Shown: positions 16,767 to 26,067, counted from the stretch's first letter. The stretch is 64,000 bases of DNA from CAVXZE01 sp963766175 (GCA_963766175.1 CAVXZE010000031.1:58746-122745); one strand, 5' to 3'. Notes: a model not told the origin generated them from the letters alone. Numbers and translations: made by a program.

Positions 16767-18302
16767 GTGGCCCTGATCGATCACGGACCCGAGGTCCAGC
16801 TTCGCAACTGGTTCGATCGACCCTACGACGACGCGATCGCGGCGGCCCGCACCTGCTACTCGTCGCGCGTCATCGGTGCCGACGAGGTCACGGATCGCCA
16901 GCGGCGGAGCATCGGGCCGCTGACCTACCGGGCTGGGCACCATACGGTGTATCAGCACGCCACCTTCGAGTTCGCGCTGTCGGGGATCTCCCGCCAGCTC
17001 GTCTGGTCCTTCCTGCACAGCTTCCCCTTCTACAACACCGAGCAGCAGAGCCAGCGCTTCGTGAGGCTCGACGAAGTGCGCGCGCATCTCCCGCCGGACC
17101 TCCAGGGAGAGGCCCGAGAGACGTTCGTGAGAACCGTCGAGGCGGCCTGGCGCGTCTACGCCGAGCTCAGCAGGCGGCTCGAGCCGGTGGTGCTGGACCT
17201 GCTCACGGAGCTCTGGCGGCTTCGGAAGCGGCAGTCCAAGGCCTTTGGCCGCAGCGTGGCGAAGGAGGCCGAGAAGAAGGCGATCGAGACCGCGCGCTAC
17301 GTGATCCCCCTCGCCTGCCACACCGCCATGGTCTACACGGTCTCGGGACTCACCCTGCACCGTTTGCGACGCATGGCGGCGGCCTGTGACGCCTCCCGTG
17401 AGGCGCGGACCCTGGTGGACCGGATGGTCGCCGAGGTGGAGCGCATCGATTCCGCCTTCTTCCAGGAGATCGGCGACGACCCCCTCGAGCCGGCGGAGGT
17501 GATGGAATTCTCCCTGAGTCCGGCAGGGCTCGGCGACCCCGCGGCCCTCGAGGCCTTCGACAAGTCCCTCGACGGCCGCCGCGCAAGGCTGGTCGACTAC
17601 GGTCTGCGCGGACCCGAGGTGATCGCCGACGCAGTGCGCCAGGTCATCGGCCGGTCGGACCTGGACGACGAATCCGCTCTCGACTGGGTGCTCGATCCGG
17701 CCCGAAACCGCCGCCGCCTCGAGCCGCTCGACGTCTCGGCACACTCGCCCCTGATGCGGACACTCCACCACGCCAACTACACCTTCAAGAAGAAGCTCTC
17801 TCACAGCGCCGACTCCCAGGACCAGCGCCATCGAATGGTTCCCGCCTCCCGACCGCTCCTGACGCGCACGGTGCCGGGCTTCGTGGACGTGGTGGAGCCC
17901 GAGCTGATCGCCTCGGATCCCGCCTGCCACGGCCTCTTCCGGGAGAGCGTCGAGGCAGCCTGGGCGGCGCGCAGCCGACTCCTGGAGCTGGGGACTCCTC
18001 CCGAGCTCGCGCTCTACGTGCTGCCCAATGCCCTCGCGGTGCGTTTTGAAGAATCGGGGAGCCTGGTGCATCTACTCCACAAGTGGAACATGCGAACCTG
18101 TCTCAACGCACAGCGCGAGATCTTCGAGGCCTCCCTCGACGAGATCGAGCAGGTCCGGGCGGTGCATCCCCAGCTGATGAAACACGTGGGGCCCCCCTGC
18201 TCGGTGCGCTCCGGGCTCGTGCGCCCTCGCTGCACCGAAGGCAGCCACTTCTGTGGCGTGCCCGTCTGGCGGAGCTTCCCCGATATCCAGCGGAGGATCT
18301 GA
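16767..18302 (+). CDS. thyX: Double-domain ThyX-like (flavin-dependent thymidylate synthase) protein
   Basis: ThyX makes dTMP from dUMP using FAD and methylenetetrahydrofolate. This 511-residue protein is about twice the usual 220-250 and holds two ThyX-like halves. The first has TYRAGHHTVYQHATFEFALSG-type text near 50-70 and QQSQRFV near 95, but where the family motif begins with RHR it reads SFP (about residues 85-87). The second half has QRHRMVPASRP (Arg354-His355-Arg356) and LLHKWNMRTCLNAQREI but lacks the motif's distal serine. GTG at 16767 follows CGGAG by nine bases; an upstream TTG at 16695 is less convincing. The stop overlaps the next gene (TGATG). Catalytic competence is inferred, not shown. 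Confidence 0.82.
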   Translation: MALIDHGPEVQLRNWFDRPYDDAIAAARTCYSSRVIGADEVTDRQRRSIGPLTYRAGHHTVYQHATFEFALSGISRQLVWSFLHSFPFYNTEQQSQRFVRLDEVRAHLPPDLQGEARETFVRTVEAAWRVYAELSRRLEPVVLDLLTELWRLRKRQSKAFGRSVAKEAEKKAIETARYVIPLACHTAMVYTVSGLTLHRLRRMAAACDASREARTLVDRMVAEVERIDSAFFQEIGDDPLEPAEVMEFSLSPAGLGDPAALEAFDKSLDGRRARLVDYGLRGPEVIADAVRQVIGRSDLDDESALDWVLDPARNRRRLEPLDVSAHSPLMRTLHHANYTFKKKLSHSADSQDQRHRMVPASRPLLTRTVPGFVDVVEPELIASDPACHGLFRESVEAAWAARSRLLELGTPPELALYVLPNALAVRFEESGSLVHLLHKWNMRTCLNAQREIFEASLDEIEQVRAVHPQLMKHVGPPCSVRSGLVRPRCTEGSHFCGVPVWRSFPDIQRRI

Positions 18303-19294
18303 TGGCAAGACTGCTTCTCGGAGCTCTGGCACTGCTGGTGGTGGCGATCCCGGTGAAGCCCGCCGAGGCGGTCGACCTGATCGGCACCTGGCACGTCCTG
18401 ATCCACTACAAGGACTCGGTCACGGAACGTCCCGAGCGGGAGCGCTGGGAGGACCGCATCTGGGTATTCGAGCAGGAGGGAAGCCGTCTCCGCTGGACCG
18501 ACTACCCGATCGTCGTCTTCTCGGATCAGAGCGGGCGCTTCGAGCAGCTCGGGGGCAGCCGCGCCAGCCGTGTGCTCCATTTCTGGGAGCCCAACGCCAC
18601 CCAACTCGCCCAGATCCAGGAAGGGCTCGAGATCAACCCACGGGGATCCCGCTCCAAGACGCTGCGGGGCTCCGACGCCGAGGGCTGGAGCTCCGGCAAG
18701 AAGAAGGGAGGCTATCAGTCCGCGCGCTTCATCACCTTCGAGGAGATCTGGCAGATCAACGGGCTGCCCGACCGGCCGACCTTCATCCGGGACGACGTGC
18801 TGGGCTCGGCAGCAACGGAGGACGTGGAGGGCCGGACGATCTGGGAGGGCGAGTCCGTCGAGTCCGGCGGGGACGTGATCCGCGGACGCTACGACCGGGA
18901 TGGGACCCGTATCGGGACCTTCCGGCTGATGCGCTCCGGCGAAGTGAGCACCGTGAAGGGGAGCGGAAAGTCGCAGAGCGAGCGCGCCCGCGACGCCCTC
19001 AGCGCGGCCTACACCTCCCAGCTCTTCGCAGGGGAGCTGCCGGGGGGCGCCACCGAAGCGGACCTTCGCAAGGCCATCGAGGCGGGAGAGTTTAGCGACG
19101 ACGATCGCCAAGAGTTGCGCCGTGAGTTCGAGCGGTCCATCGCGGAGAGCTTCGAGGGACAGGGCAACGACCCGCGGCAGCTCCGGCCTCAGATTCAAAG
19201 CCTCGCTGAGAAGATGGTCGCCCTCTTCGTCGACGAGGGGAAGAGCATCGAGGACATCCAGAAGATGCTGGCGGACGGCAGCTTGCGGCCGTGA
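18302..19294 (+). CDS. Secreted protein of unknown function
   Basis: Not recognised. The 330-residue product has a clear signal peptide (LLLGALALLVVAIPVKPAEA) and then DLIGTWHVLIHYKD, rich in beta pattern and tryptophan, resembling lipocalin-like GTW openings only superficially. The C-terminal 90 residues are helical and acidic (ADLRKAIEAGEFSDDDRQELRREF, MVALFVDEGKSIEDIQKML). Its ATG overlaps the thyX stop by one base, so it is translationally coupled to a cytoplasmic enzyme with which no functional link is obvious. The GNAT gene starts four bases after its stop. Confidence 0.72.
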   Translation: MARLLLGALALLVVAIPVKPAEAVDLIGTWHVLIHYKDSVTERPERERWEDRIWVFEQEGSRLRWTDYPIVVFSDQSGRFEQLGGSRASRVLHFWEPNATQLAQIQEGLEINPRGSRSKTLRGSDAEGWSSGKKKGGYQSARFITFEEIWQINGLPDRPTFIRDDVLGSAATEDVEGRTIWEGESVESGGDVIRGRYDRDGTRIGTFRLMRSGEVSTVKGSGKSQSERARDALSAAYTSQLFAGELPGGATEADLRKAIEAGEFSDDDRQELRREFERSIAESFEGQGNDPRQLRPQIQSLAEKMVALFVDEGKSIEDIQKMLADGSLRP

Positions 19295-19297
19295 GCA

Positions 19298-19783
19298 ATG
19301 CGGGCTGACGCTTTCCCGCTTCGCCGGGCCCGGGAGCGGGATCTGGAGCGTCTCGTCGCGCTCTTCTCGATGCTCCTCGAGTACCACGCAGAGCGTTCCC
19401 CGCGTCTGGCGCTGCGGGCTGGCGCCGAGGCCGAGGAGCAGGTGCGTCGCCTCCTGGCCGCGCGCCTCCGGCACGGGGAGAGCCGCGTCCTCGTCTGGGA
19501 CGAGGACGGCGATCTCCGTGGGCTCTGCGTCGCCCGAGTGCTGGAGCGCCCCGCCATCTTCGCCGAGACCGAGCGCGGGGAGATCGAGCACCTGCTGGTC
19601 CGGGAGTCGTCCCGGCGCCGCGGCGTCGGCCGGGCGCTGGCCGAAGCCGCACTGGCCTGGATGGGCGAGCGGGGGATTCGGCGAGCCGAGGTTCAAGTGG
19701 TCGTGGAGAACGCCGGTGCGCGCGCCTTCTGGTGCGCCCTCGGATTCGGAGCGGCGATGGACGTTCTCGAGAGGCGCCTGTAG
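19298..19783 (+). CDS. GNAT-family N-acetyltransferase
   Basis: Acetyl-CoA-dependent transferase of 161 residues. The acetyl-CoA-binding motif A is clear: IEHLLVRESSRRRGVGRALAEAA (Arg-Gly-x-Gly element near residue 108), followed by VQVVVENAGARAFWCALGF, the typical motif B. The ATG at 19298 is three bases after the preceding stop. The substrate cannot be inferred. It lies between a secreted unknown and a CoA-transferase on the same strand. Confidence 0.88.
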   Translation: MRADAFPLRRARERDLERLVALFSMLLEYHAERSPRLALRAGAEAEEQVRRLLAARLRHGESRVLVWDEDGDLRGLCVARVLERPAIFAETERGEIEHLLVRESSRRRGVGRALAEAALAWMGERGIRRAEVQVVVENAGARAFWCALGFGAAMDVLERRL

Positions 19784-19811
19784 TGTCGGCTCCCCGAGGA
19801 GAGAACCTCGA

Positions 19812-20954
19812 ATGACGAAGCCCCTCGACGGGATTCAGGTTCTCGATCTGTCGCGACTCTACCCGGGTCCCTACTGCTCGATGATCCTGGCCGACTTCGG
19901 TGCGGACGTGCTCTGCATCGAGGATCGGCGATACGCCTCCGAGCCCGCCATGCCCTCGGTGATGCGGAACAAGCGGCACATGAGTCTCGATCTCGCCTCT
20001 CCCAGCGGGCGCGAGATCTTCCTCCGCCTGGCGCGGGATGCGGATGTCCTGCTCGAGGGCTTCCGTCCGGAGACGATGAAGCGCCTCGGTGTCGACTACC
20101 CGGCGCTGCGCGAGGAGAATCCACGTCTGGTCTACTGCTCGATCACCGGTTTCGGGCAGACCGGTCCCTACCGCGACATGGTGGGGCACGACATCAACTA
20201 CCTCGCCCTCGGTGGCGTGCTCGGCAACATCGGTACGGGCCCCGAGGCGCTGCCTGCGATTCCCGGCACCCAGATCGCCGACGTCGCCGCCGGGGGCATG
20301 AACGCTGCGATCGGCATCCTGCTGGCGCTGATGGCCCGGGAGCGCAGCGGCGAGGGTCAGTACATCGACGTGTCGATGACCGACGGAATCGTTGGCATGA
20401 ATGGCTATGCGGCCGTCTTTCTCTGGGCCCTCGGTGAGTCGCAGGAGCCGGGGCGCTCGATGTTGACGGGGAAATACCCGTGGTATCGGGTCTACCGCTG
20501 CGCGGACGGGCGGGATCTCTCGATCGGGGCAGTGGAGATGCGCTTCTGGAGACGGCTCTGCGAGCACTTCGATGTCGCCGAGTGGGTTCCGCTGCAGCAC
20601 GACGACGAGAAGGCGCCGGAGATGCACGCTTTCTTCGAAGCCCGCTTCGCGGAGAAGTCCCGGGACGCCTGGTTCGAGGAGCTTCGGCCCCTCGAGGTCT
20701 GCGTCGCCCCGGTTCTCGATCCCCGGGAGGCCTTCGAGTCCCAGCAGGTGAGGGCGCGGGATCTCGTCGTCGAAGTCGAAAAGGATGGCCTCCGCCAGAA
20801 GCTGCTCGGCATTCCCATCAAGCTCTCCGAGACTCCTGGCTCGGTCGAGTCGCCACCGCCGGATTTCGGCGAGCACACGGACCAGGTGCTCTTCTCTCTC
20901 GGCTACGACGCCGAAGCCATCGCCCGCCTGCGGCGCAGCAGGGACGTTTCCTGA
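19812..20954 (+). CDS. CaiB/BaiF family (class III) CoA-transferase
   Basis: Transfers CoA between acyl donors and acceptors, or acts as an acyl-CoA racemase. The 380-residue length fits. The opening GIQVLDLSRLYPGPYCSMILADFGADV (residues 5-31, here spanning two motifs) and the AGMNAAIGIL-type region are conserved. The covalent catalytic aspartate is Asp127 in MVGHDINYLA. GGAGAG precedes the ATG at 19812 by seven bases. The protein could act on carnitine, alpha-methylacyl, oxalate or other CoA esters; the pccB gene 11 kb away hints at acyl-CoA metabolism but no pathway can be fixed. Confidence 0.92.
   Translation: MTKPLDGIQVLDLSRLYPGPYCSMILADFGADVLCIEDRRYASEPAMPSVMRNKRHMSLDLASPSGREIFLRLARDADVLLEGFRPETMKRLGVDYPALREENPRLVYCSITGFGQTGPYRDMVGHDINYLALGGVLGNIGTGPEALPAIPGTQIADVAAGGMNAAIGILLALMARERSGEGQYIDVSMTDGIVGMNGYAAVFLWALGESQEPGRSMLTGKYPWYRVYRCADGRDLSIGAVEMRFWRRLCEHFDVAEWVPLQHDDEKAPEMHAFFEARFAEKSRDAWFEELRPLEVCVAPVLDPREAFESQQVRARDLVVEVEKDGLRQKLLGIPIKLSETPGSVESPPPDFGEHTDQVLFSLGYDAEAIARLRRSRDVS
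20936..20953. repeat. Short near-palindromic motif between convergent genes (copy 3)
   Basis: CAGCAGGGACGTTTCCTG coincides with the last codons of the CoA-transferase gene and faces the convergent M20 peptidase gene. It matches copies 1 and 2 apart from one substitution and one extra T. Confidence 0.5.
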
Positions 20955-20960
20955 GCTGGG

Positions 20961-22418
20961 CTAGTTGCCCAGCTCCTCGAGGATCTCGACCAGCGTATCG
21001 ACGCCCAGCTCCAGGTTGTCGATGGAGACGCGTTCGTTCGGACCGTGGATCCCGCGGGTTTCGTGGGGGCGGAGGCGGCGCGGAACGAAGCCGTAGGCGA
21101 CGATGCCGAGAGCCCGGAAGTAGTGGGCATCCGTGAATCCGGCGGTCATCTGGGGCACCACGATGCTCGGCGAATCGGCGCCGGCCGCCGCCGCCTCGAT
21201 CGCCCGGAAGAGCTCGGTATCGACCGGTGAGCTTCCGGCTTCGAAGCTCAGAAGGGGTTCGAGCGCGATCTGCGGGTCGTCGACCAGGCGGCGAATCTCG
21301 GCGATGAACTCCTCGCAGCTCTCGCCTGGGAGCAGCCGCGCATCGAGCTCGGCGCGGGCCTCGGCCGGCACCACGTTGGTGCGTCTGCTTCCCTCCAACA
21401 CGGTGATGGAGATGGTGTTGCGCACCAGGGCGTTTTGACGGGCCACGGAGAGGAAGCGCTCGCGGAAGCCGGGGTTCGTCCGGAGGGCGCCCTCCAGGTC
21501 CGCGAAGGCCGCACGGTCCTCGGGCGAGGCGAAGGGAGCCAGCGCCGCGAACATCTGCTCCGCCTCCGGTGTCACGCGGATCTCGCTCTCCATCCGGCGC
21601 ACCCGGTCCAGCGCGGCGATCAGTCGCGGCACCGCCGCGTCAGTGGTCGCGCTGGAGCCGTGCCCCGGGGCCCCCTCTGCAATCAGCTCGATCCAGCAGG
21701 GACTCTTCTCCGTAAAGGTCACACCCCAGAGATCCGGGGTCTCGCCCTCGCCGGGCACGATTCCGCCGCCCTCGGTCAGCAGAAACTCCGCGCCCCCGAG
21801 CAGGTCATTTCGCTGCTGGGTCAGGTAGCGCGCCCCGTCGCGGCCGCCATTCTCCTCATCCGGTGTGGATAGGAAGATCAGGTCCCGGTCCAGAGCGACG
21901 CCCTGCCGTGCCAGCTTCACCAAGGCGAGGAGATGGATCACCGCGATCCCCTTGGCGTCCAGAGCGCCACGGCCGACCACGGTGTCGCCGGCGATGACCC
22001 CCTCGAAGGGTCCCGCCACCCACTGGCTCTCGTCCGCCGGAACCACGTCCATGTGCGAGAGCAGCACGATCGGACCGCGTCGTCCGCTGCCCGGATAGCG
22101 GGCCCAGGCCGCTGCCCGCTTCACACTCGGGTTGGCGGAGGGAGTCTCGATCACCTGTGCTTCGATCCCCTCCCTGCGAAGAATGTCGACCAGGTACTTC
22201 GCCAGGGCCCGCTCGTTGCCGGGCGGGTTGCTGGTATCGAACTGGATGGCCCGGGAGAGAATGGCGCCGGCTGCCTCGCCCGTGTTCGTTTCCGGGTTGG
22301 GATAGTCCGGTCCGCGAAGCCACCGCATGGGAGACGCCCCCCCCGGAGGGACTGCACATGCGACCATCGCGAGCAAGAATAGATAGCAAGCGCCGTTACG
22401 AGATGTGAAGAAGACCAT
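20961..22418 (-). CDS. M20-family metallopeptidase, exported
   Basis: Di-zinc amidohydrolase/peptidase of 485 residues with an N-terminal signal sequence (YLFLLAMVACAVPPG; the cysteine could be lipidated although the lipobox is imperfect). Metal and catalytic motifs are intact: LLSHMDVVPADESQW, GRGALDAKG, STPDEENGG. The dimerisation domain has GAPGHGSS, and HGPNERVSIDNL closes the site. It resembles the carboxypeptidase S/ArgE-like branch. The ATG at 22418 gives MVFFTSRNGACYLF. It stands alone, divergent from the M23 endopeptidase gene. Substrate unknown; peptide or N-acyl amino acid hydrolysis is likely. Confidence 0.9.
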   Translation of the reverse strand: MVFFTSRNGACYLFLLAMVACAVPPGGASPMRWLRGPDYPNPETNTGEAAGAILSRAIQFDTSNPPGNERALAKYLVDILRREGIEAQVIETPSANPSVKRAAAWARYPGSGRRGPIVLLSHMDVVPADESQWVAGPFEGVIAGDTVVGRGALDAKGIAVIHLLALVKLARQGVALDRDLIFLSTPDEENGGRDGARYLTQQRNDLLGGAEFLLTEGGGIVPGEGETPDLWGVTFTEKSPCWIELIAEGAPGHGSSATTDAAVPRLIAALDRVRRMESEIRVTPEAEQMFAALAPFASPEDRAAFADLEGALRTNPGFRERFLSVARQNALVRNTISITVLEGSRRTNVVPAEARAELDARLLPGESCEEFIAEIRRLVDDPQIALEPLLSFEAGSSPVDTELFRAIEAAAAGADSPSIVVPQMTAGFTDAHYFRALGIVAYGFVPRRLRPHETRGIHGPNERVSIDNLELGVDTLVEILEELGN

Positions 22419-22609
22419 TCAACTCAAGGAATTGTCTACGGTTCGGCGCCGCGGGCGGCCAACGCCTCGAAAAATTGTGATCTCGCGCACACAATGAAGC
22501 GAGAAAATGATCTATTTAGCACTGGCTTCTGTGTGCCGAACCAGAAGTAAATCTAGTGGTCCGTGCCCGGGTTTCCTTCAGTACGTTGCCCGGGTAGCAG
22601 GAGACGGCA

Positions 22610-23989
22610 ATGATAGACGCTGATTGGCGAAAGCGCCTCAGGCGGCTGCTGCTCCGAGACGGTCAGGTCTGGACCGTCCTGGCGTTCGCTTTCGTCTTGT
22701 GCGCTGGCAGCGGCACGGTCTTCCTGACCAGCGGCAGCGAGACCGCAGCGCTTCCGGAACCCCCAGCAACAGCGTCCGTTTCTCCCGAGTCGGCTCCGGC
22801 GTCCGCGCACAGCCCCGATCGCCCAGCACCGGGCACCCCCGCGGCCCAGCCCGAAAAGGTGGCTCTGGTTCGGATCGTTACCGAGGGCGAGATCGGCCGA
22901 GGGCAGACCCTGGCCAGCTCACTGGGGGGCAACGGTGTCTCCGGCGCAGTCGTCCACCTGATCGCCACACAGATGGAACCCGTCTTCGACTTCCGCTACG
23001 CGCGCCCCGGAGACAGCTACCGGCTCAGCCAGGACGAGGAGGGTGACGTCCTCCGGTTCCGCTACACCCGCTCCGCCCTCGAGCACTACACGATCCAGCG
23101 CGCCGGGGACGACTACCTGGTTTCCCGGCACGAGCCGGATCTGGTTCGTCGCCGCGCACGGATCGCGGGCGTGGTCTCGAGCTCGCTCTATCAGGCCGTC
23201 CAAGCCCTGGGCGAGGAGGTCGAGCTGGCCAACGACCTGGCCGAGATCTTCGCCTGGGACATCGATTTCTCTCGCAGCGTTCAGCCCGGGGACGAGTTCT
23301 CGATCCTCTACGAGCGTCTCTTCCTGGTCGGCGAGGATGGGACCGAGACCTATGTGCGGCCCGGCCGGATCCTGGCGGGTCGCTACACCAACGGCCTCCA
23401 TGAGTACAGGGCCGTGTACTTCGAGCAGGCGGAAGGCAGGGGCGGCTACTACCGGCCCGACGGCTCCTCTGTGAGGCGCCAGCTGCTGCGCACCCCCCTC
23501 AACTACCGGCGCATCAGCTCCCGGTTCTCGCGCTCCCGGCTTCACCCGATCCTCAAGGTACGTCGCCCGCACCTGGGCGTCGACTACGCCGCCCCTCGCG
23601 GCACACCGGTCTGGGCCGTCGCAGACGGGACGGTGATCTCCCGGGGATACTCGGGCGGGTTGGGCCACCTGGTCAAAGTGAGGCACGCGAACGGCTACGT
23701 GTCCTACTACGGACACCTGTCTCGCTACCCCCGGGGTCTCAAGGTCGGCCAGCGGGTGCAGCAGAAGGAAGTGATCGGCTACGTCGGATCCACCGGCATC
23801 TCGACCGGCCCCCACCTGCACTACCAGCTGATGAAGAACGGCAAGTCGGTCGATCCGGCGGCGGTGCGGACGCCCGCCGGCGAGCCGATCCCCGCAGCGA
23901 ACCAGGAGACATTCGCTGGGCTTCGCGACGAGCTGCTCCGCCAGCTCGATCCCGCCCCGGTGGTGGTGGTCACCACCGAGGCCATGTAG
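22610..23989 (+). CDS. M23-family murein endopeptidase (MepM-like)
   Basis: Periplasmic zinc endopeptidase cutting peptidoglycan cross-links. The 459-residue protein has a cytoplasmic tail and membrane anchor (VWTVLAFAFVLCAGSGTVFL), a proline/alanine linker, and a LysM-like/OapA-type middle domain (TLASSLGGNGVSGAVVHLI; EIFAWDIDFSRSVQPGDEF). The lysostaphin-type M23 domain has HLGVDYAAP (His and Asp near 321-325) and GPHLHYQLM (His near 402), all zinc ligands present. ATG at 22610 is preceded by AGGAG. It is well matched to MepM/YebA of E. coli in layout. Divergent from the M20 gene. Confidence 0.93.
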   Translation: MIDADWRKRLRRLLLRDGQVWTVLAFAFVLCAGSGTVFLTSGSETAALPEPPATASVSPESAPASAHSPDRPAPGTPAAQPEKVALVRIVTEGEIGRGQTLASSLGGNGVSGAVVHLIATQMEPVFDFRYARPGDSYRLSQDEEGDVLRFRYTRSALEHYTIQRAGDDYLVSRHEPDLVRRRARIAGVVSSSLYQAVQALGEEVELANDLAEIFAWDIDFSRSVQPGDEFSILYERLFLVGEDGTETYVRPGRILAGRYTNGLHEYRAVYFEQAEGRGGYYRPDGSSVRRQLLRTPLNYRRISSRFSRSRLHPILKVRRPHLGVDYAAPRGTPVWAVADGTVISRGYSGGLGHLVKVRHANGYVSYYGHLSRYPRGLKVGQRVQQKEVIGYVGSTGISTGPHLHYQLMKNGKSVDPAAVRTPAGEPIPAANQETFAGLRDELLRQLDPAPVVVVTTEAM

Positions 23990-23997
23990 AGCGGCCA

Positions 23998-24036
23998 AGC
24001 CCGGCTCTCTCACCTACTCGCTGCTTGGCCTCCCGA
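23998..24036 (+). repeat. Dispersed intergenic repeat, diverged copy D
   Basis: Starting at AGCCCGGCTCTCTCACC, this 39-bp stretch between the M23 and YjjX-type genes aligns with the left arm of the 37468-37651 palindrome at roughly three of four positions. It is the weakest of the four copies. Confidence 0.4.
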
Positions 24037-24055
24037 TCTGTGCGACGATAGTGCC

Positions 24056-24727
24056 ATGAGCGCTCCCGTCCCCGGCACCGTTCGCCAGTGGCGCGAAGTG
24101 CTCATCCGCGCCCTGGATGAGCGGTCGGCGGTGATTACGGTGAACGCGCTCTCCGAGCTTCGGCTGGTGCGCGTCGGTTCCACCAATGCTCTCAAGCTCC
24201 AGGGAGTTCGCGCGGCCCTGACCGCCTTTTCCCGCGATGTCACCATCGAGGGAATCGAGGTGGAGAGCGGGGTGTCCGACCAGCCGCTGGGATTCGAGGA
24301 GATTGTCGAAGGAGCCCGCAACCGGGCCGAGAGGGCGAAGCGCGGTGGCGAGTGTGATCTGGGGATCGGATACGAAGACGGGCTGGTGGCGATCCTCGGA
24401 TCGCTCGAGAGCTGGTTCAACATCGGCTGCGCCGCGGTGAGCGACGGGGTCCGGATCTCTCTCGGCCTCTCCTCGGGATTCACCTATCCGCCGGCCTGCT
24501 CGCAGCGGGCGGTCGCGGAACGCGAACCCATCGGGGCGCTCTTCGATCGCTTCTGGGGACAGCACCGAGAGAGCTCCCCAGCCGCTGCGCCGCTCTCGAT
24601 CGGAAACGTCGGGAAGCTCACCGGCGGCGCGTTGACGCGTGCCGAATACACGCGTCATGCGGTGGTCTGTGCTCTCGCCCCCCTCATCCACCCGGATCTC
24701 TACACCGGCGGGGGAAGCACGGATTGA
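24056..24727 (+). CDS. YjjX-type (DUF84) non-canonical purine NTP phosphatase
   Basis: House-cleaning enzyme family that hydrolyses ITP/XTP. The signature VGSTNALKLQGVRAAL (residues about 42-57) is followed by VESGVSDQPLGFEEIVEGARNRA, the characteristic helix with QPxGxxET-like spacing. The later GIGYEDGLVAI and LSIGNVGKLTGGALTRAEY match the family core. The 223-residue length is somewhat longer than usual (170-180) because of a 35-residue N-terminal extension (RQWREVLIRALDERSAVITV). Its stop overlaps the next gene's TTG start (TTGA). First gene of the long co-directional run to 31893. Confidence 0.82.
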   Translation: MSAPVPGTVRQWREVLIRALDERSAVITVNALSELRLVRVGSTNALKLQGVRAALTAFSRDVTIEGIEVESGVSDQPLGFEEIVEGARNRAERAKRGGECDLGIGYEDGLVAILGSLESWFNIGCAAVSDGVRISLGLSSGFTYPPACSQRAVAEREPIGALFDRFWGQHRESSPAAAPLSIGNVGKLTGGALTRAEYTRHAVVCALAPLIHPDLYTGGGSTD

Positions 24728-26067
24728 CCACCGAGACCCCGATCGCATCGATCTCCCAGCTCGTCGACCATGTGCGCGCGGGCGAGAAGCCGGTCGACCG
24801 CTTCCGGGTCGGGACCGAGCACGAGAAGATCGGCCTGCGGCGGGAGGACCTCGGGTCGGTTCCCTACGAGGGCGAGCGGGGCATCGGCGCGTTGCTGGAG
24901 CAGATCGCGCGAGAGGACGACTGGGCCCGGGTCTTCGAGGCAGAGAACCTGATCGCCCTGGAGAAGGACGGCGCCAACATCACCTTGGAGCCCGGCGGGC
25001 AGCTGGAGCTCTCAGGCGCGCCATTACGAACCATCTTCGAGACCTGCCAGGAGTTCAATCGCCATCTGGACCTGATCCGGGGGGTCTCCGAGCCCATGGG
25101 CCTGATCTGGCTGAGCCTCGGCTGCAATCCCCTCCACGAGGTGGCAAAAATCCCCCGCATGCCGAAGGCCCGCTATCGCATCATGAGCGACTATCTCCCC
25201 ACTCGGGGCGACCTCTCCCTCCACATGATGCACCTGACCGCCACGGTCCAGGCCAATCTCGACTACTCCGACGAGGCCGACATGGTGGCAAAGATGCGCG
25301 CCGCCATGGGGCTGACTCCTGTCGTCTCCGCCATCTTCGCCAACTCCAGTCTCTCGGGGGGAAAGCCCAGCGGCTTCGTCTCACAGCGCATTCATTTCTG
25401 GCACCACACGGACCCCGACCGCTGCGGGCTGCTCCCCTTCGTCTTCGACCCGGACTTCGGGTACGCCCGGTACGTGGACTGGGCGGTCGACGTTCCGATG
25501 TTCTTCGTGGTCCGCGATGGGAAGTACCTGCCGGCCGGGGGAATGACCTTCCGGCAGTTCGTGAATACGGGTTTCGAGGGGCACAGGGCGACGCTCAGCG
25601 ACTTCGATCGGCACTTGACCACTCTCTTCCCCGAGGTCCGTCTCAAGCAGGTGATCGAGGTGCGAGGCGCTGACGCGGTTCCCTCCCATCTGACCTGCGC
25701 CCTTCCCGCTCTCTGGAAGGGTATCCTCTACGACGCGGAGGCCCTCTCGGCGGCCTGGGAGCTGGTGGAGGATTGGAGCTTCGAGGAGCGGGAGGCGGCC
25801 CTGGATGCGGTCTCCCGGCAGGGACTGGCCGCCGAGGTCCCAGGCGGGCCGGTGCTGCCGCTTGCGAGGGAGATCGTCTCGATCGCTTTCGGAGGTCTGC
25901 GACGCATCGCTCACCCCGGTGAGTCGAGAGACGACGAACGCGGCTTCCTGGAGCCGCTGTTCGAGCAATTGGAGACCGGGAGAAGCCCGGGCCAGGTGAT
26001 CCTGGATCGTTGGGAGGGCGAGTGGGGAGGCTCGTTCGACAACTTGATTGATTACGCGCGATACTGA
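24724..26067 (+). CDS. gshA: Glutamate-cysteine ligase, plant/alphaproteobacterial (GCS2) type
   Basis: ATP-dependent ligase making gamma-glutamylcysteine, first step of glutathione synthesis. The 447 residues fit class 3 ligases. FRVGTEHEKIGLR near residue 27, ALEKDGANITLEPGGQLELSG near 80 and the MSDYLPTRGDLSLHMMHLTATVQ region near 156 (quoted in part) are diagnostic. TTG at 24724 overlaps the preceding stop by four bases; a later ATG would cut the domain. EgtA of ergothioneine synthesis is a related alternative, but no egt genes are near. Together with the glutaredoxin-thioredoxin reductase 3.5 kb downstream in the same run it suggests thiol redox function; gshB is not in the window. Confidence 0.9.
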   Translation: MTTETPIASISQLVDHVRAGEKPVDRFRVGTEHEKIGLRREDLGSVPYEGERGIGALLEQIAREDDWARVFEAENLIALEKDGANITLEPGGQLELSGAPLRTIFETCQEFNRHLDLIRGVSEPMGLIWLSLGCNPLHEVAKIPRMPKARYRIMSDYLPTRGDLSLHMMHLTATVQANLDYSDEADMVAKMRAAMGLTPVVSAIFANSSLSGGKPSGFVSQRIHFWHHTDPDRCGLLPFVFDPDFGYARYVDWAVDVPMFFVVRDGKYLPAGGMTFRQFVNTGFEGHRATLSDFDRHLTTLFPEVRLKQVIEVRGADAVPSHLTCALPALWKGILYDAEALSAAWELVEDWSFEEREAALDAVSRQGLAAEVPGGPVLPLAREIVSIAFGGLRRIAHPGESRDDERGFLEPLFEQLETGRSPGQVILDRWEGEWGGSFDNLIDYARY

